From Tridacna crocea (taxonomy: Eukaryota; Mollusca; Bivalvia; Cardiida; Cardiidae), in assembly GCA_943736015.1 (NCBI GenBank), contig OX031063.1, forward strand, positions 42,424,672-42,488,671: a stretch of 64,000 nucleotides of DNA, in the 5' to 3' direction. The notes beneath the pieces were generated by a model. The model ran no database searches and was not told the origin of the DNA. It saw only the letters and a list, made by a program, of their open reading frames with translations. Position 1 is the stretch's first letter; the number at the start of each line of letters is the position of its first letter. Both the position numbers and the translations under genes were made by a program. Below, one piece after another: positions 1 through 10,931 of the stretch.

Positions 1-276
1 TTGTTCATTATCAATTGTCCATTATGGGAAGAGTTAGAAAGATGTAACATAAATTGCAGGTTTTCTCCTTTTCCCATCATGGCTTCAGAACCATTTTTTT
101 CTCAAAGTCATAAAAATGGAATCATTTCATAGATGGTTAAAAGTATCATTATATTTAATTACATATAATGACTGCCCTGTGAATCAAAGAGAAACATCCG
201 AAAATAAACTCTATAATAATAAATGTCACTGAGTGCTGTGTATATTTTTGCATAATGGCACCATCAAACTCTTGTA

Positions 277-498
277 GTAACTCTTTAACAAAAACAAAAT
301 TTTAGACTAGTCCAAATAAGAAGCATTTATAGACAACAAAATTAATGTGGCTCAGAAATTAAAATTTGTTTTGGGAAGGGTAGAAAATATTTTGGGAGAA
401 GGCGAAAATGCTATTTATTTTCTATGTTTCCCACAAACTATTTCAGAAGGCGTCTATTTCTGGGTCGTTAAAATCTGGGATGTTTGGCAAAGGGTTAA
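277..498 (-). mobile_element. MITE A
   Basis: Degenerate left TTAA; right TTAA at 495-498 is shared with the next copy. Confidence 0.8.
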
Positions 499-721
499 CT
501 CATTACCAAATGACAAAATTTTAGGTTTGTCCAAATCGAAAGCATTTGCAGACAACAAAATAAAAGTTACTGAAAATTTGAAATTTGTTTTTGTGAAGGG
601 TAGAAAAAATTGTGGAAAAAGGTAATGCTGGTTAGCAGCCTTTTCTCCTTTTCCCACAATGTTTTCTAAAGGCTTCTTTGTCTGGGTTGTCAAAAGTAGG
701 GATTGTGTGGTAATGGGTTAA
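495..721 (-). mobile_element. MITE A
   Basis: Full length; one hairpin arm is shortened (loses AGAAAAT next to the apex). Confidence 0.85.
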
Positions 722-754
722 TTCTTTACAAAAGAATTTTTGACCCTGCCAAAT

Positions 755-1050
755 TTAACCCAATACCACACAATCCCTATTTTTGACGCCCCTGAGAAAG
801 AAGCCTTAATTTAGAAAACAATGTGGGAAAAGGAGAAAATGCTGGTAACCAGCATTTTCTCCTTTTTTCCACAATATTTTCTCGTCTTCCCAAATAAAAT
901 TTCGATTCTTCAGTCACATTTATTTTGTCTTCTGCTGTTTTATACCCTATGAAAGACAAATTTTTATGGTTTTTGTAACAATTAATTTGTTGTCTACAAA
1001 TGCTTTGAATACGGACAAGGTTAAAATTTCGTTATCTGGTACAGAGTTCA
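755..1050 (+). mobile_element. MITE A with two long-arm segments
   Basis: Normal to about 935, then a second long arm (TTGTTGTCTACAAATGC..) follows, so either two copies fused or one inserted into the end of another. Confidence 0.7.
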
Positions 1051-1148
1051 GGGTTGGCTCTTTATGATTTTTGTGTTTGTCATGTGATAATAGTAATTGC
1101 TATGCTCTCATCTCAGGAATGTTTCATGAAAGTATATACTGCTGTCCT

Positions 1149-1351
1149 TCTCTTTACAAAATAACAAGATTTTAGACTTTCCCAAATTGAAAGTATCTGC
1201 TGACAAGTAAATAAGTGTGACTCAAAATTTTAAATTCATAATATAATTCATAAACATTGTGGGAAGAGAAGAGAAGAATATGCCATGTACCAGCATTTTC
1301 TTTTTTTCAGACATTTTTTTTCCCAAATGCTTTCTTCCTCAGCATTGTTAA
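1149..1351 (-). mobile_element. MITE A, degenerate
   Basis: Long arm and apex remnants (CCATGTACCAGCATTTTC) are recognisable; ends at the TTAA shared with the following B element. Confidence 0.6.
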
Positions 1352-1576
1352 CCCTTTACTCCATAAATACTCATTTCTACGCATTGCTTGTAGGAGCCTT
1401 TGGAAAACATTGTGGCAAAAGGTGAAATTGCTCGTAATGAGCAATTTCACCTTTTGTCACAATGTTTTCTATGCTATCAAATGGTGTCATATACCCATAA
1501 AAAACGGCTTCATCCTTGCTGTTATTTAGGGTCAGTTAGAGATACCATAGAAATGCCCTATGGGGTAAAGGGTTAA
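1348..1576 (-). mobile_element. TTAA foldback MITE family B
   Basis: Starts TTAACCCTTTACTCCATA and ends GGGGTAAAGGGTTAA; hairpin GAAATTGCTCGTAATGAGCAA flanked by CATTGTGGCAAAAGGTG. A short A-like fragment follows to 1602. Confidence 0.88.
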
Positions 1577-1741
1577 AGTCAGGATTCCATGGTAAATGGT
1601 TAAAACTCCCTATCTTCCAACAGATGTACCCTATTGCTGAATGTTTATGACAGCTGGAAAAGTAATGACACAGCATATAAAGCAACTTCTGATCTGTAAA
1701 TCTTTCAAGCACCTTTTAAAATCATAGCTGCCATTGCAGCC

Positions 1742-1788
1742 AGGGTAAATCAAGATCAGGCTGCACAAAATATGCACTCTTATCTTCA
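1742..1788. repeat. Hairpin repeat family D
   Basis: Degenerate: AATCAAGATCAGGCTGCACA, spacer, TGCACTCTTATCTTCAAT. Confidence 0.45.
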
Positions 1789-1825
1789 ATTAACATTGTT
1801 TGCTTTGCTTTACCAATCCCATGTT

Positions 1826-2070
1826 TATCTCTTTACCACACAATCCTGACTTTTCCAGACCCTGAAAGAGAAGCCTTCTGAAAACATTGTGAGAAAAGGA
1901 GAAAATGCTGGTAAGGAGAAAATGCTGGTAACCAGCATTTTCTCCTTTTCCCACTATGTTTTCTACCCTTTCCAAAACAAATTTAATTTTCTGAGTTACC
2001 TTAATTTTGTCATCAGCAAATGCTTCCAGGTTGGACCAGTGTATATTTATGTCATTTGGTAAAGAGTTAA
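1826..2070 (+). mobile_element. MITE A with duplicated hairpin arm
   Basis: Contains AGGAGAAAATGCTGGTA twice in tandem before the palindromic partner, making an 18-bp unpaired insertion at the apex. Confidence 0.82.
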
Positions 2071-2098
2071 ATAATCTTGTGGAAGATGCTGAAAAGCA

Positions 2099-2264
2099 TT
2101 TTACCCTGTACCACACAATGTTGGTAACCAGCTTTTCTCCTTTTCCCACAATGTTTTCTACCCTATCATAGACAGAAATTATTGTTCAAGTTAGATTTAC
2201 CTTGTCGTCTGCAAATGCTTGGTCCAGTCTTACTCTAAAAAATTGTCATGTGTTAAAGAATTAA
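2099..2264 (+). mobile_element. MITE A, lacking left hairpin arm
   Basis: Terminal ACCACACAATG runs straight into the apex TTGGTAACCAGC; long arm retained; ends TTAA at 2261. Confidence 0.7.
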
Positions 2265-2269
2265 AGACT

Positions 2270-2501
2270 TTAACCCATTACCAAACAATCCCTACGTTTG
2301 ACGCCCCTGGAGAAGAAGCCTTTTGAAAACATTGTGGGAAAAGGAGAAAATGCTGGTAACCAGCATTTTCTCCTTTTTCCACAATGTTTTCTACCCTTCA
2401 CAAAACTAAATTTCAAATTTTCAGTCACTTTCATTTTGTCGTCTGCAAATGCTTTGGATTTGGACAAGCCTAATATATATTGTTGTTTGGTAATGAGTTA
2501 A
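2270..2501 (+). mobile_element. MITE A
   Basis: Full length with TTAA at 2270 and 2498. Confidence 0.88.
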
Positions 2502-2614
2502 TCAATAAAATCAGCCATGAAAAAATTGTTGTCTATTTGGGTCTTATTTCAAGACAGTATTTCAGATTCTATCAAATGCAAAGAATTTTGCATATAAGAA
2601 ACAAAGTATAACTT

Positions 2615-2677
2615 AGATCTTTACCAAACAATAAATTTTTGGAGTCCACCAAATTGAAAGAATTTGCTGAAGACTAA
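2615..2677 (-). mobile_element. MITE A fragment, long-arm end
   Basis: ATCTTTACCAAACAATAAAT to AATTTGCTGAAGAC; cut at the next element's TTAA. Confidence 0.55.
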
Positions 2678-2905
2678 TTAATCCTTTACCACACATTCCT
2701 GAGTTTTTACAATCCTGACAGACATGGCAAATGAAAACATTGTGGGGAATGGAGAAAATGCTGGTAACCACTTTTTCCACAATGTTTTCTACCCTACCCA
2801 AATCAAATTTCAAATTTTCAGTCACTTTTATTTTGTTGTCTGCCAAATTAATGCTTTTGATTTGGACAAGCCTAAAATAATTACTGTCGTTTGGTAACGA
2901 GTAAA
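2678..2905 (+). mobile_element. MITE A
   Basis: Hairpin right arm partly deleted (ACCACTTTTTCCACAATG); long arm carries an 8-bp insertion near 2846. Confidence 0.78.
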
Positions 2906-2975
2906 ACATATGTTTCTGGCTGTTCAAAATGTTGTAAATGTATGTATGTAATTACCAGAAATATCATGTAATCCT

Positions 2976-3186
2976 TTAATTCTTTACCAAACGACAAAAC
3001 TTTGGACCAGTTCAAATTGAAAGCATTTGCAGACACAAACTAAATGTGAATCAAAAATTGATCTTTTACTTTTGAAGGGTTGAAAACATTGTGGGAAAAG
3101 GAGAAAATACTGGTTTACCCAAAATGTCTTCTTAAGGCTTCTTTCTCAGGGTCGTTAAAAGTCGGGATTGTGTTGTAAAGAGTTAA
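2976..3186 (-). mobile_element. MITE A
   Basis: Left hairpin arm complete, right arm mostly deleted; TTAA at both ends. Confidence 0.78.
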
Positions 3187-3302
3187 TTCTTTATCATGTC
3201 ACATTTGTAAATTATAGAATCGATCATTAACTGCAGTAAATGCTTATGATCATCAGTTGCTGGCAAAACGCAGCGAGGGGGAAAAATGCCTAGAGCATCT
3301 AC

Positions 3303-3456
3303 TGACTCTTTACCAAACAGTCCTCTGTTCATTTGACCTCATAGAAATGCACCTTTAAAACATTATGGGAAGATGGAGGGAAGATAGCTTATAACCAGCA
3401 CTTTCTCCTTTCTTCCACTGTTTTAAACCCTATCAAGACAAATCACATTATTTTAA
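3303..3456 (+). mobile_element. MITE A, truncated
   Basis: Short arm and degenerate hairpin only; interrupted at 3453 by the TTAA of the next copy. Confidence 0.6.
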
Positions 3457-3682
3457 CCCATTACCAAACGACAATATTTTAGACTGGTCTAATTTTGAAA
3501 GCATTTGCAGATGACAAAATAAAAATGACAGAAAATTTGAATTTTGTTTTGTGAAGGGTAGAAAAGATTGTGGGAAAAGGAGAAAATGCTGGTTACCAGC
3601 ATTTTCTCCTTTTCCCACAATCTTTTCTAATGGCTTCTTTCTCAAGGGCGTCAAAAATAGGGATTGTGTGGTAATGGGTTAA
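3453..3682 (-). mobile_element. MITE A with matched arm substitution
   Basis: Both hairpin arms carry the same change: GAAAAGATTGTGGG pairs with CCCACAATCTTTTC where other copies have ACATT/AATGT. Confidence 0.88.
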
Positions 3683-3689
3683 GCACATA

Positions 3690-3755
3690 TATGTTGTTAT
3701 CTGCATATGCTTTCAATTTGGATAAGTCAGAAATTTTGTCATCTGGTAAAGAGTT
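3690..3755 (+). mobile_element. MITE A, solo long arm
   Basis: TTATCTGCATATGCTTTCAA to GGTAAAGAG; no hairpin. Confidence 0.55.
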
Positions 3756-3971
3756 TATACAAGTGCAATTCACCAAAGAGATGTCAATTATCATCTATAT
3801 ATATTTTTATGACAAAATTCATGTATTTTGCCGGAAGTTGTCTATACATGTATTATAAAGATATAATTACCTTGTTAAGTGTTTTGTCAACATGTGAATA
3901 AAGTGTGAACTTAAAATGTTTAGCTTGCCTTTCATCTTATTTCAAGTTCTTTGTTTCATGCATTACTTGTA

Positions 3972-4066
3972 CTGGTTAACAGCATTTTCTTCTTCTCTCA
4001 CAATGTTTCCAATAGCCTTCTTCTTCAAGGGCATTAAAATTGGGATTGTCTGATCAAGTATTACAT
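3972..4066 (-). mobile_element. MITE A fragment
   Basis: Half hairpin (ACAGCATTTTCTTC) and short arm. Confidence 0.5.
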
Positions 4067-4118
4067 AAGGTATTCCACATGAAAATGGTGTTAAATTAAC
4101 TCGTATGGTTGATAAAGA

Positions 4119-4350
4119 GTTATCTCTTTACCATATGACAAAATTTTAGACTTGTCCAAATTGAAAGTAATTGTAGAAAACATAATAAAAGTGACTCTAA
4201 AATTGAAACACGACTTATAAAAAGCATAGAAAATATTATGAGAAAAGGAAAAAATGCTGTTTACCAGCATTTTCTCCTTTCCCCACCATGTTTTCAGAAG
4301 GCTTCTTCCTCTTGGTTGTAAAAACCTGGGATTGCTTGGTCAAGGGTTAA
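4119..4350 (-). mobile_element. MITE A
   Basis: Full length, left TTAA mutated, right TTAA at 4347. Confidence 0.8.
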
Positions 4351-4647
4351 TACAAGTTTCAACATCATTTCAGTTTCATCATGGAAGGCAGTTCACCAAT
4401 CCATCTTTTCCAGGAGTTACTTTTACTAGTGCTTAGCACTATTTTCTTCCCACATGGCTGCTTTCCCACATGTCTATCATAGAAACAATGTTCAGTGGCG
4501 AGAGATGAATGAATCCTATACCAATGACCATCATCAAGCCTCTGTAAGAAATATGCCAAGTTGGAGATTCACACCAACAACCTCCTGATTTCAAGTACTG
4601 TATGCTATAGACTGCTTACCAGTCTGCAGAAATTTTGGCAGAGAACA

Positions 4648-4849
4648 TTAACCCTTTACCAAACAATCCCTGAGATAGAAGCCTTTTGAAAACATTGTGG
4701 GAAAAGGAAAAAATGCTGGTAACCAGCATTTTCTCCTTTTCCCACAATGTTTTCAACCCTGTCCATTATTGGAGTCACATTTAAATTGTCGTCTGCAAAT
4801 GCTTTCAATTTGGACAAGTCTAAAATTCTGTTGTTTGGTAAAGAGTTAA
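4648..4849 (+). mobile_element. MITE A, short-arm deletion
   Basis: TTAA at both ends, 202 bp; short arm lacks about 20 bp. Confidence 0.86.
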
Positions 4850-5173
4850 AAAGACATGGTGACATGACTCTTCAAACAGATGAACTAATTCAGACAACAT
4901 AGCCAAAAAATTACTAGTATCAATAATTTTTTTCAACAGACCAAAATATTTTCAACAGTCCTACACAACAAGAAAGGTCTGTCATCTGTAAAGGGTTTCA
5001 TTTGGACAGTGCTTATGTTTTGTTGTATGAAAAAGAGATTTTGTATATAAAAGAAATGTTCACATGTATATAGCTTTTAGTTTTCCTGCTTTCAATTTGA
5101 TAAAGATCAACCCATCCTAAAATACATTTATCTTGGTGGACTATCTTATCATCAGACCTGACTCTGCATGTAT

Positions 5174-5395
5174 ATTAACTCTTTACCAGAGGACATAGGG
5201 AAACAGACGAAAGCCCACTGGGACAAAAACCCTGAGTTGAGAAAAGCCCACTGCTAATTTTGGCAGGGAGAACAAAAGCCCACTGCTTATAAAAAAGAGT
5301 TAGAAAATAATTTTTTTATCATTTTTGTGAGACCAGCATTTTCTGCTTCCCTCATAATGTTTTCTACTCCTCTAAAGCAAAAACTAACATAATTA
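5174..5395 (+). mobile_element. MITE A, highly degenerate
   Basis: TTAACTCTTTACCAGAGGAC end and right hairpin arm (CCAGCATTTTCTGC). In between, AAAGCCCACTG occurs three times. Confidence 0.45.
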
Positions 5396-5616
5396 TAACT
5401 TTCTATAAGCAGGAATAAAAATTTCCCAATCATGATCGTGTGGATCCAGGATTAGACTTAATTTTAGTAGAGTATGACCTGAATCTACAATGCCTGCTAA
5501 AAAGTACTGAGTTTATCCTGCTAAATAACTAAACTGAATTTTTTAATTCAATATCAATAACCCAAATATTGCTGTTTCAAAGTTATGATTCAGGGAAAAT
5601 ATCTCGGTATCGGACA

Positions 5617-5692
5617 GTGAAGATTAAAGATCATACTGCACATTCTGTGCAGTCTGATCTTGATCTACACTATCCGCAAAAGGTCAGCAAGA
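5617..5692. repeat. Hairpin repeat family D
   Basis: Palindrome: GATCATACTGCACATTCTGTG folds on CACTATC-side partner GCAGTCTGATCTTGATCTAC. Other members lie at 1742, 7205, 13317, 26204, 33498 and 42298. Confidence 0.65.
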
Positions 5693-6085
5693 CACACTTA
5701 GCAGCCAAAGGGTTAACAGCCTTTCAGTTCAGAAGCATTTATTATTTGGTATGAAATAAGTTCAGATTTGCCAACCAAAAATCCTGATAAGCAAGCAACA
5801 TTTGTCTGTTTATTTTCCTATAACAGGTGTATAATTGGTCAAACAAGATTATTTTATCTTATAAAACTTCCTGGCTGGCATTGGTATCAATTGATTTACC
5901 TTTAACTGTGCAAACATGACTTTTCATACCGATACAATTATCTGCCTTCGAAAACATGGTGGAAAAAGAGAACAATTTACAATAAACTATAACTCTTTTT
6001 CTCATTATTTTTACCATTCTTATGAAAGCACTTTCTGTCAAATAAAAATCCTTTGCATAAATTTTAAAAAAATTTTGTCTATCTA

Positions 6086-6317
6086 AGGCTTATCAAATAA
6101 ATATCTATATTTACAGTTTCCCGACCCTACCCAGAAAATAAAGGCTTACGACCCAAACTTTTTACGCTGTAATTGAAAAAATTTATGATCTGTTGGGTCT
6201 GATTTTGGTACATGGTCCATGTAAAAATATTCTTGAAAAAAATCCCTACCTAACCTACCGGTACCTACAGCATCCCAGACCAAAACCCTAAACACAGATT
6301 TTGTTTAAAGGCCTAAC
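6086..6317 (-). mobile_element. TIR MITE family F
   Basis: Ends in inverted AAATCTGTGTTTAGGGTTT (right) and degenerate ATATCTATATTTACAGTTTC (left). Internal CTTTTTACGCTGTAATTG matches the copies at 42013 and 49510. Confidence 0.65.
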
Positions 6318-6339
6318 AATGCTGAAACAAAGTTGAACG

Positions 6340-6477
6340 TCAGCCCTTCATCAAACAATTTAGCTTCAGAAAACATTGTGAAAAAAGAAAATGCTTGTAA
6401 CCAGCACTTCTCCTTTTCCAACAATGTTTTGCTATCTTTGTAAAGACAAGTCTAATGATATGAGCCACATTAACACT
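6340..6477 (+). mobile_element. MITE A, truncated
   Basis: Hairpin AACATTGTGAAAAAAGAAAA with partner, followed by partial long arm. Confidence 0.55.
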
Positions 6478-6539
6478 GTTATATTGCAATTATTGCTTGG
6501 TCTATTGAAAAACCTAAAATATTAAGTCTCAGTACAGAT

Positions 6540-6756
6540 TTAATCCTTATTGCACAATGCTGACTGGGAAAAAAGCCTCTTGAAAACACTGTGGGAAAAG
6601 GAGAAAATGCTGGTAACCAGCATTTTCTCCTTTTCCCGCTATGTTTTTTACCATATAAAAGAAATAATTGCACCATTGGAGCCACAATGAAATTATCGTC
6701 TGAAAACACTTTCAATTTGGACAAGGCTAAGATTATGTTGTCTGGTAAAGAGTTAA
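6540..6756 (+). mobile_element. MITE A
   Basis: TTAA at both ends; long arm close to reference. Confidence 0.85.
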
Positions 6757-6930
6757 CCTCCACAGACTTATCTGTAGTAATATTCCTCTCTCCCTCAGAC
6801 ATGAAAGGTAAGTTCATTTTAATTTTCCAGAACTCTAACAGCTTCTGAGAGTTCAAACAGTCTTTTTCTATTTTAAATAGCAAGATCTCACAGATGAAAC
6901 AACATTTCTTGCTGAAATTAACACCTAAAA

Positions 6931-7169
6931 TTAACCCCTAAACCACACAATCCTTACTTTTTACGACCGTGAAAATTAGAAGCCTTTCTTTCAATAGCAC
7001 TGTGTGAAAAGGAGAATATGCTGGAAACCAGCATTTTCTCCTTTTCCAACACTGTTTTCTACCCTTAACACAACAAATTTCAATTCTTCAGTCATATACT
7101 GTATATCTAGTCGTCTGAGAATTCATTCAAGTTTAACAGATTTAAAATTTTGTCATTTGGTAGAGTTAA
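6931..7169 (+). mobile_element. MITE A
   Basis: TTAA at both ends, short arm with an 11-bp expansion before the hairpin. Confidence 0.83.
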
Positions 7170-7204
7170 ACCATGTCAATTTTTCAAACCCTTTCACAGT
7201 TTTA

Positions 7205-7340
7205 GTAGCAGTAAGTCAAGATCAAGATAAGATTACACAAAAGCACGTGATTAAATTTGCAGCCATTGAAGATCAAGATTATACTGTTCCAAGTTATGTA
7301 TTTATTCTAATCTTGAATCTACACTATCTACTATGCTAAT
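7205..7340. repeat. Hairpin repeat family D, long spacer
   Basis: GTCAAGATCAAGATAAGATT and GATCAAGATTATACTGTTCC, then a third related block TCTAATCTTGAATCTACACT. Confidence 0.45.
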
Positions 7341-7535
7341 CCTTTACCATAGAGCCCTGAGTTTTAATGAACCTGTCAGGAAGAAAGCCTTTGAAAACAT
7401 GAGAGAAAAGAAGAAAATGTTGATAACCATCATTTTCTTTTTTTCCTTCAATAATTTCTACCTTGTGAAAGACAATTTCATATTTTGACTAACATTCAAT
7501 TTATTGTCTGCAAGTGCTTTCAACTTTAACATGCA
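7336..7535 (+). mobile_element. MITE A, right end lost
   Basis: CTTTACCATAGAGCCCTGAG start, hairpin with apex TTGATAACCATC; the right TIR is not recognisable. Confidence 0.6.
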
Positions 7536-7592
7536 AAATTAATGCAGTTCTTTCCCAAAATTGAAAATTTTCTATTTGATTTTTCAGGAACT

Positions 7593-7822
7593 GTTAACTC
7601 ATTACCACACAATCCCTACTTTTGATGCCCCTGAGAAAGAAGCCTGTTGAAAACACTATGGGAAAAGGAGAAAATGCTGGTAACCAGCATTTTCTCCTTT
7701 TCCCACAGTGTTTTCTATCCTTTCCAAAACAACTTCCTATTTTTTTGGTCACCTTTATTTTGACATCTGCAATGCTTTCAATTTGGACCACTCTAAAATT
7801 TTCTCACGTGGTAAAGAGTTAA
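7593..7822 (+). mobile_element. MITE A
   Basis: Full length; hairpin uses the CTATGGG/CCCACAG variant of the arm. Confidence 0.88.
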
Positions 7823-7907
7823 GCTAGATAATTTTTCCTTTGCTCTGATATTTTCAAACAGCATTGACAGCTCTACTGAATTCTTTTTCACATAAAACCA
7901 ATTCTAA

Positions 7908-8059
7908 TTAACCCTTTACCAAACAACCCTTGGTTTCATGACCCTGAGATAAAAGCCTTTGGAAAACATTGTGGGAAAAGAAGAAAATGCTGGTAACCAG
8001 CATTTTCTCCTTTTCCCACCATGTTTTCTACGTTGCTGAAAACATATTTCAAAAGGAAA
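7908..8059 (+). mobile_element. MITE A, 5' part adjoining pearl-like element
   Basis: TTAA, short arm and complete hairpin, then cut at about 8059 where the element of 8060 begins. No long arm remains on its far side. Confidence 0.78.
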
Positions 8060-8125
8060 CAAGAGCGGCAAATTGTCGCAAGATACGCCCATCTTACCCC
8101 AAGTTGTAAAGGTGGGGCATGCACC

Positions 8126-9372
8126 GGACAAAATTCAAGTATGAAAAACGACAAAGGGCAATAACTAAAAAATAAAGCAAGCAAGAGTTGTGATTCCTGT
8201 GCACTGCACTCCCCATGGATGAGATCTATCCACCCATGAAATTTCATAATCCTAGCTACTATAGTTTTGGAGATATGCTCCGTACAAAAATCAAGTATGA
8301 AAAACGACAAAGGGCAATAACTCAAAAATTAAGCAAGCAAGAGTTATGATTCTTATGCACTGCACACACCCTCGGTAAGATCTATCCAGCCATGAAATTT
8401 CATAACCCTAGCTAGTATAGTTTTGGAGATATGCTCCGGACATAATTCAAGTATGAAAAACAACAATGGGCAATAACTCAAAAATAAGCGAGCAAGAGTT
8501 ATGATTCCTGTGCACTGCACTCCCCGTCAATGAGATCTATCCACCCATAAAATTTCATAACCGTAGCTAGTATAGTTTTGGAGATATGCTCCGGACAAAA
8601 TTCAAATATGAAAAACGACAAAGGGCAATAACTGAAAAATTAAGCAAGCAAGAGTTATGATTCCTGTGCACTGCACTCCCCCTCGGTGAGATCTATCCAT
8701 CCATGAAATTTCATAACCCTAGCTACTATAGTTTTGAAGATATGCTCCAGACAAAATTCAAGTATGAAAAACGACAAAGGGCAATAACTCAAAAATTAAG
8801 CAAGCAAGAGTTATGATTCCTGTGCACTGCAATCCCCCTCGGTGAGATCTATCAACCCATGAAATTTCATAACCCTAGCTAGTATAGTTTTGGAGATATG
8901 CTCCGGACAAAATTCAAGTATGAAAAACAACAAAGGGCAATAACTCAAAAATTAAGTGAGCAAGAGTTATGATTCTTGTGCACTGCACTCCCCGTCAATG
9001 AGATCTATCCACCCATGAAATTTCATAACCCTAGCTAGTATAGTTTTGGAGATATGCTCCGGACAAAATTCAAGTATGAAAAACAACAAAGGGCAATAAC
9101 TCAAAAATTAAGCGAGCAAGAGTTATGATTCTTGTGCACTGCACTCCCCCTTGATGAGATCTATCCACCCATGAAATTTCATAACCCTAGCTAGTATAGT
9201 TTTGGAGATATGCTCCGGACAAAATTCAAGTATGAAAAACAACAAAGGGCAATAACTCAAAAATTAAGCGAGCAAGAGTTATGATTCTTGTGCACTGCAC
9301 TCCCCCTCGATGAGATCTATCCACCCATGAAATTTCATAACCCTAGGTAGTATAGTTTTGGAGATATGCTCC
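8126..9372 (+). repeat. Tandem array, eight units of about 156 bp
   Basis: Units begin at about 8126, 8281, 8438, 8593, 8749, 8905, 9061 and 9217. Markers in each: AAGTATGAAAAACGACAAAG, GGGCAATAACTCAAAAATTA, GAGATCTATCCACCCATGAA, TTTTGGAGATATGCTCCGGA. Very similar to each other, so recently homogenised. Confidence 0.93.
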
Positions 9373-9471
9373 GGACAAAGAACTGGACGCCGCCCGCCCG
9401 CCCAGACGCCCGGACGCCCGCCCGCCACGGGTGATCCCATAATACGTCCCGTCTTCGACGGGCGTATAAAA
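9373..9471 (+). repeat. GC-rich 3' terminus of pearl-like element
   Basis: CCGCCCGCCCGCCCAGACGC and related C/G runs followed by a CCCGTCTTCGACGGG hairpin: an abrupt GC island in an AT-rich window. Confidence 0.7.
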
Positions 9472-9657
9472 AGGGTACAGCATGCCGGTTCCAACACTCG
9501 GCCACAAGACTATGTCAAAGTATATTTTGAAAGTTACATGTATTTCCTACGGTCGTATGAGTTCCCTTTTTGACAGAAATGGCAACTTTCTCCAAGTTTG
9601 ACTTAAATATCTTCAGTAACAAAAGCTGTCATGGTTGGTCAAAGGGGAAGTTTACAA

Positions 9658-9862
9658 TACAGTAAACCCCTTTTTCCATGACACAGCCTCAAATTCAAAA
9701 ACTGGGAAAATCACATCAGCGCAATATCCTATAGAGTTCATAATATATGAAGTTTCATCCAATTTGGTAAGGGGGTTGTGGAGAAACAGATTTGGACAGA
9801 GGGACAGACAGATAGATGGAATGATGAAGCAGTGACTATATGCTAGCCCTGCGGGTAGCATA
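9658..9862 (+). mobile_element. 3' part of a second pearl-like element
   Basis: ACCCCTTTTTCCATGACACA, TGAAGTTTCATCCAATTTGG, then GCCCTGCGGGTAGCATAG. The same order and wording as the end of the element at 17368-18636. Confidence 0.65.
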
Positions 9863-10038
9863 GTAACTGAGATATTACAAAATGTCAAAGATTTTGCATG
9901 GTAACAATGACAACAATGCAGATGAATCCGCCAAGACTATAACATTAATTATTTGCTGTTTTGTTTTTTTTTTCATTCAAAAGCAGCCGAGCTAAAAAAG
10001 CCTGTTACTAGCATTCTCACCTTTTACTCACATTGCTT

Positions 10039-10264
10039 CTCCCATTACAACACAATCCCTACTTTTGACGAGCCTGAAAAAGAAGCCTTTAGAAAACATT
10101 GCAGGAAAAGGTGAAAATGCTAGTAAACAGCATTTTCTCCTTTTCCTACCACGTTTTCTACCCTTCACAAAACAAATTTCAAATTTTTAGTTACTTTTTT
10201 TTGTTGTCTGCAAATGCTTTCAATTTGGACAAACTTAAAATTTTGTCGTTTGGTAATGAGCTAA
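10039..10264 (+). mobile_element. MITE A
   Basis: TIR and arms clear, TTAA mutated on both sides; a hairpin fragment precedes it at 9985-10038. Confidence 0.78.
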
Positions 10265-10442
10265 ATAGTTCAGTTATTTTTTTCTATCTTCAGCTGGCTA
10301 CATAGCTACTTTTTTCTGGCTGAGATTATATTGAACTGAACAGTTATTGTTTCTTGTTTTCTGTCAGAAATTTGCCGTGGTTCATTAACAAACAGGTGAA
10401 AAGTCAATTTCTGTATGTGTGAGGCATACAAATCATTCACCT

Positions 10443-10671
10443 TTAACTACTACAGGTAGCAACTCTTCTCAATGCTGAGACAGAAGGCTTTCAAAAACAT
10501 TGTGGGAAAAGGAGACAATGCAGGTAACCAGAATATTTTCCTTTTCCCACAATTTTCCCCACTATTAATTAAAGACAAATACCAGCCAAATTTTAGCAAA
10601 TTTAATTAGTTGTCTGCAAATGCCTCCAGTTTTGGGCTAGTCTAAAATTTTGTAGTTTAGTAAAAAGTTAA
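10443..10671 (+). mobile_element. MITE A
   Basis: Degenerate short arm; right TTAA shared with the copy at 10668. Confidence 0.75.
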
Positions 10672-10896
10672 CCCTTTACCACATGATCCCCAGTTTTAAA
10701 GACCCTGTGGGAGAAGCCTTTTGAAAACAATGAGAGAAAAGGAGAAAATGCTTGCAACCAGCATTTTCTCCTTTTCCCACAATGTTTTCTATCATACCAA
10801 AGACAAATTCCATGGTTTAAACCACATTTTAATTGTCCTCAGCAAATGCTTTTAATTTGAACAAGTCTAAATTTTTGCCATGTGATATAGAGTTAA
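10668..10896 (+). mobile_element. MITE A
   Basis: Full length, same orientation as its left neighbour with a single TTAA between them. Confidence 0.86.
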
Positions 10897-10931
10897 GGCT
10901 GATAAGCACTGTTACTCTCAGTCTGGGGAAT

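Larger units (their letters stand above)
8060..9471 (+). mobile_element. Pearl/helitron-like element with 156-bp tandem core
   Basis: Starts CAAGAGCGGCAAATTG and ends with the stem CCGTCTTCGACGGGCGTATA. Central array from 8126. The same layout (CAAGAG start, tandem core, GC-rich 3' hairpin, A-rich end) recurs at 17368, 21220, 36230 and 39021. No replicase is present, so it is non-autonomous. Confidence 0.7.

Noticed and set aside
7622-7822. Recurrent short ORFs with KGENAGNQHFLLFPQCF and their reverse-strand twins (GKRRKCWLPAFSPFPT)
   Set aside because: They recur in dozens of places on both strands because they translate the palindromic hairpin of MITE A; no start, splice or conservation pattern of a gene.
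8041-9372. CRISPR-like array
   Set aside because: Regular 156-bp repetition has no spacers, and the units are complete tandem copies in animal DNA.
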